A stretch of 7,512 nt of DNA from Dehalococcoidia bacterium (GTDB lineage: Bacteria > Chloroflexota > Dehalococcoidia > Lucifugimonadales > Lucifugimonadaceae): contig PACM01000013.1 of the NCBI GenBank assembly GCA_002700125.1, forward strand, positions 1 through 7,512, read 5' to 3'. The notes below the pieces were generated by a model. That model saw nothing but the letters and a program-made list of their open reading frames with translations. It made no database searches and had not been told where the DNA came from. The translations under genes and the position numbers were made by a program. This document shows, in pieces, positions 5,655-7,512 of the stretch (its first letter is position 1; each line of letters opens with the position of its first letter).

Positions 5655-6113
5655 ATGAGCAAACAAAAAATCGATCAAGGTCAATACGATGAAAATCCGA
5701 GCGTATGGTCCGCAGGGGGCGTGGTTATTAAAAGGACGTCCGAAAAGTACGAGGTTCTTCTTTGCGTGCGAAATGCACAAGATCTGATCGCTCTTCCAAA
5801 AGGAAAGCCGAATTATGGAGAGGATGAAATTGCCACAGCCATAAGGGAAGTAAGAGAAGAAACTGGAATAGAAGTAAAAATCGTTCAGAAAGTGAGCGAA
5901 ATTTTTTATTCATTCATAAATTTCGGAATAACGATAAACAAAAAAGTAACCTTCTTTCTCATGGAGATGATCTCAGGCAATATTAATGATCACGATGGAG
6001 AGTTTGATAAGGTATATTGGGAGAAAGCAGAAGAAGCTCTAAAAATGCTTACATATCAAGGTGAAAGAGATGTACTGGAAAAAGCTATTAAACTGGTCCA
6101 AAACACCGGTTAG
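5655..6113 (+). CDS. Nudix hydrolase (MutT/diadenosine polyphosphate type)
   Basis: Cytoplasmic pyrophosphohydrolase that cleaves a nucleoside diphosphate linked to another group. The product has 152 residues with a textbook Nudix box at 50-72, G-x5-E-x7-REVREETGI, containing the metal-binding glutamates E65, E68 and E69. The box is preceded by WSAGGVVIKR (18-27) and LIALPKGKP (44-52). The AGGVVI and LPKGK context resembles the diadenosine polyphosphate hydrolase/MutT-like branch, but substrate cannot be assigned. The start is the ATG at 5655, nine bases after the ccmE stop, without a clear Shine-Dalgarno; it is probably cotranscribed with the ccm genes. The 3' end overlaps the acetyltransferase gene by 44 bp. 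Confidence 0.9.
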   Translation: MSKQKIDQGQYDENPSVWSAGGVVIKRTSEKYEVLLCVRNAQDLIALPKGKPNYGEDEIATAIREVREETGIEVKIVQKVSEIFYSFINFGITINKKVTFFLMEMISGNINDHDGEFDKVYWEKAEEALKMLTYQGERDVLEKAIKLVQNTG

Positions 6114-6645
6114 CCAGAAATTCATACTCCTAGAAGGTTCAAAAGTTAACTTGAGAACGAAAAAACTGGAGGATGCAGAATTAGACTACGAATGGAGAAC
6201 GGACCCTGAAATTGCAGCTCTCGATGCAACAGTCCCAATAAACATATCTTTTAGTAACTACCTGACACATTTTGAAGACGAGATAAAGTACCCTGTCCCC
6301 TGGTCGATAAAGTTTGCTATAGAGACTAAAGGTGGAAGAATGATAGGCAATATAATGTACTACGATATAGATCCAATAGATAAAGAAGCTGAGATAGGGA
6401 TAATTATTGGTGACAAGAAGTTTTTAGGTAAGGGGTACGGTCCTGACGCCCTTAAGACCCTGTTAAATTATATTTTTGATACAACCGATATGGCGAAGCT
6501 ATATCTACATACATTAACAACCAACAAAAGGGCTCAGAAGGCCTTCAAAAAAATTGGGTTTATCGAAGACCGGAAAGTAAGAAGAGACGGCATGAACTTC
6601 GTAAAATTGGATATAATTAGAGAAGACTGGCAGCTTGCAGGCTAA
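6070..6645 (+). CDS. GNAT-family N-acetyltransferase (RimJ/RimL-like)
   Basis: Predicted acetyl-CoA-dependent N-acyltransferase of the Acetyltransf_3 (RimJ/RimL) type; the acceptor, protein N-terminus or small amine, is unknown. The product has 191 residues. After about 20 divergent residues the GNAT fold begins (LEGSKVNLRTKKLEDAEL), followed by the beta-strand AEIGIIIGD, the acetyl-CoA pyrophosphate loop FLGKGYGPDAL and the conserved end block TTNKRAQKAFKKIGF. The start is the ATG at 6070 because AAGGTGA (6058-6064), a strong Shine-Dalgarno, lies five bases upstream; a GTG at 6061 falls within that site. No start codon occurs between 6070 and the GNAT core, so the overlap with the Nudix gene is required. 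Its stop codon overlaps that of the converging helicase gene. Confidence 0.88.
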   Translation: MYWKKLLNWSKTPVSQKFILLEGSKVNLRTKKLEDAELDYEWRTDPEIAALDATVPINISFSNYLTHFEDEIKYPVPWSIKFAIETKGGRMIGNIMYYDIDPIDKEAEIGIIIGDKKFLGKGYGPDALKTLLNYIFDTTDMAKLYLHTLTTNKRAQKAFKKIGFIEDRKVRRDGMNFVKLDIIREDWQLAG

Positions 6646-7512
6646 TCCTCAAAGTAATCGCTGAAATCGTCGTCGTTCTGAGGTAGTTTTTTTCTTGAAG
6701 CACCATCCCAGTCTCTAAGAAAGTCAAAATCTTGACTTGGATCTTCATCACTTTGAGATTGCTCCTTATGAATTGAGCCGAATGCAGGGAGTATCAGCTT
6801 TGTCTCATCCAATTCGTCAAATTTTACTAAGATCTCTTCCTCCTCGTGTTCTTTGTTTACCGACACGACTATTCCCCTGCCAAAAATTTTGTGGCGAACA
6901 ACGTCTGAGGGAGAAAAGTTCGGACTGAAAGCCTTTCTCACAGGAGGCGGTTTCTCGTAATCACTCGCCTTAAATTTCCTATTTGTATATGTTATCGATC
7001 CTGAAGATGTATAGTCAGCGGTTTTCAATAGATTTTCAGGTATCTCGTTTAGAAATTGAGAGGGCATTTGAGCTTGAGAGAACATAGTTTTTCCCATATC
7101 GTTCCAAGAAACCCTCTGAAGGCAGTTCGTTAGGTAGAGTCTTTCTTTAGCGCGTGTCATGCCAACGTAGCAAAGTCTCCTTTCCTCCTCCATCTCGTCA
7201 AGACTGTCTAAAGACCTTGAATGGGGGAGCATTCCTTGTTCGAAGCCGATTATGAAAACTACGGAATATTCAAGCCCTTTGGCCTGATGAAGTGTTATCA
7301 GGGTTATTTTTTCTACATTCTCATCTTCTTGCTCTCCTACGATCGTAGGATCATCGATTTTAGTAACAAGCGCGAATTTTTGCACAAAGTCTACTGTGCG
7401 AAAAAACGGATCGGTAATATCTAGGGAAGTTTCTCGAGCCTTTATCTTAAGCTCCTCTACATTGCGTACTCTATTCTCGTAGTCCGGATCATCCTCCAGG
7501 TATTTATCGTAC
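6642..7512 (-). CDS. UvrD/PcrA-type ATP-dependent DNA helicase, C-terminal part
   Basis: Superfamily 1 3'-5' DNA helicase acting in nucleotide excision repair, replication restart and RNA polymerase displacement. The reading frame stays open to the right edge, so the gene is cut by the window: 289 C-terminal codons are visible, and the family usually has roughly 700-750. Visible parts in order: an acidic segment with ENRVRNVEEL near the edge; motif V region TLHQAKGLEY and VVFIIGFEQGMLPH (about 7220-7304); motif VI EEERRLCYVGMTRAKERL (7137-7190) with the ATP-contacting arginine; a linker; and a Tudor-like domain, VVRHKIFGRGIVVSV onward (about 6765-6917), of the kind PcrA uses to bind RNA polymerase. 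It ends in an acidic tail. A GTG at 7385 is internal, not the start. PcrA versus UvrD naming cannot be settled from this part; Rep is less likely because of the Tudor-like end. Confidence 0.95.
   Translation of the reverse strand, partial: YDKYLEDDPDYENRVRNVEELKIKARETSLDITDPFFRTVDFVQKFALVTKIDDPTIVGEQEDENVEKITLITLHQAKGLEYSVVFIIGFEQGMLPHSRSLDSLDEMEEERRLCYVGMTRAKERLYLTNCLQRVSWNDMGKTMFSQAQMPSQFLNEIPENLLKTADYTSSGSITYTNRKFKASDYEKPPPVRKAFSPNFSPSDVVRHKIFGRGIVVSVNKEHEEEEILVKFDELDETKLILPAFGSIHKEQSQSDEDPSQDFDFLRDWDGASRKKLPQNDDDFSDYFED

Noticed and set aside
6061..6063. GTG as the acetyltransferase start
   Set aside because: It lies inside the AAGGTGA Shine-Dalgarno that serves the ATG at 6070.
7383..7385. 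GTG as the start of a 247-residue helicase-tail protein
   Set aside because: The frame stays open upstream to the window edge and the extra residues (ENRVRNVEEL and so on) are UvrD/PcrA-like, so this is an internal valine codon.

Overview
This is a compact, AT-rich bacterial chromosome segment with eleven protein genes, almost no spare DNA, and no RNA genes, insertion sequences or CRISPR arrays that I can see. The lineage cannot be fixed from the sequence alone. The tight packing, the TTG start codons, the CxxxY-type CcmE and the CcdA variant would suit a streamlined free-living bacterium, for example a marine Chloroflexota-like group, but that is a low-confidence guess.

Left part (1-2685): rpsB (ribosomal protein S2) runs leftward and ends in a striking array of five 18-bp repeats that encode an LKEAQD-type charged tail. 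A short divergent promoter region (849-978) separates it from a rightward ccdA-like membrane thiol-electron transporter. That gene meets a leftward fumarylacetoacetate-hydrolase-family gene with only 2 bp between their stop codons.

Centre (2686-5645): a rightward cytochrome c maturation (Ccm, System I) operon in the order ccmA-ccmB-ccmC-ccmD-like-ccmE. CcmA and CcmB form the ABC transporter that releases holo-CcmE. CcmC loads haem onto CcmE, normally with a CcmD helix. CcmE chaperones the haem. Three things are unusual: CcmE has Cys (CPSKY) in place of the haem-binding His, CcmC has lost most of its WWD haem-handling signature, and the CcmD-like helix sits at the end of a 159-residue protein with an N-terminal export signal and an extracytoplasmic domain. 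No ccmF, ccmG or ccmH is present here. CcdA, two genes away, would supply reductant to the same pathway.

Right part (5655-7512): a Nudix hydrolase and a GNAT acetyltransferase follow ccmE with tight or overlapping junctions and probably share its transcript. The acetyltransferase meets a leftward UvrD/PcrA helicase gene whose stop codon overlaps its own. The helicase continues beyond the right edge, so only its C-terminal part (motifs V and VI, then a Tudor-like domain) is visible.
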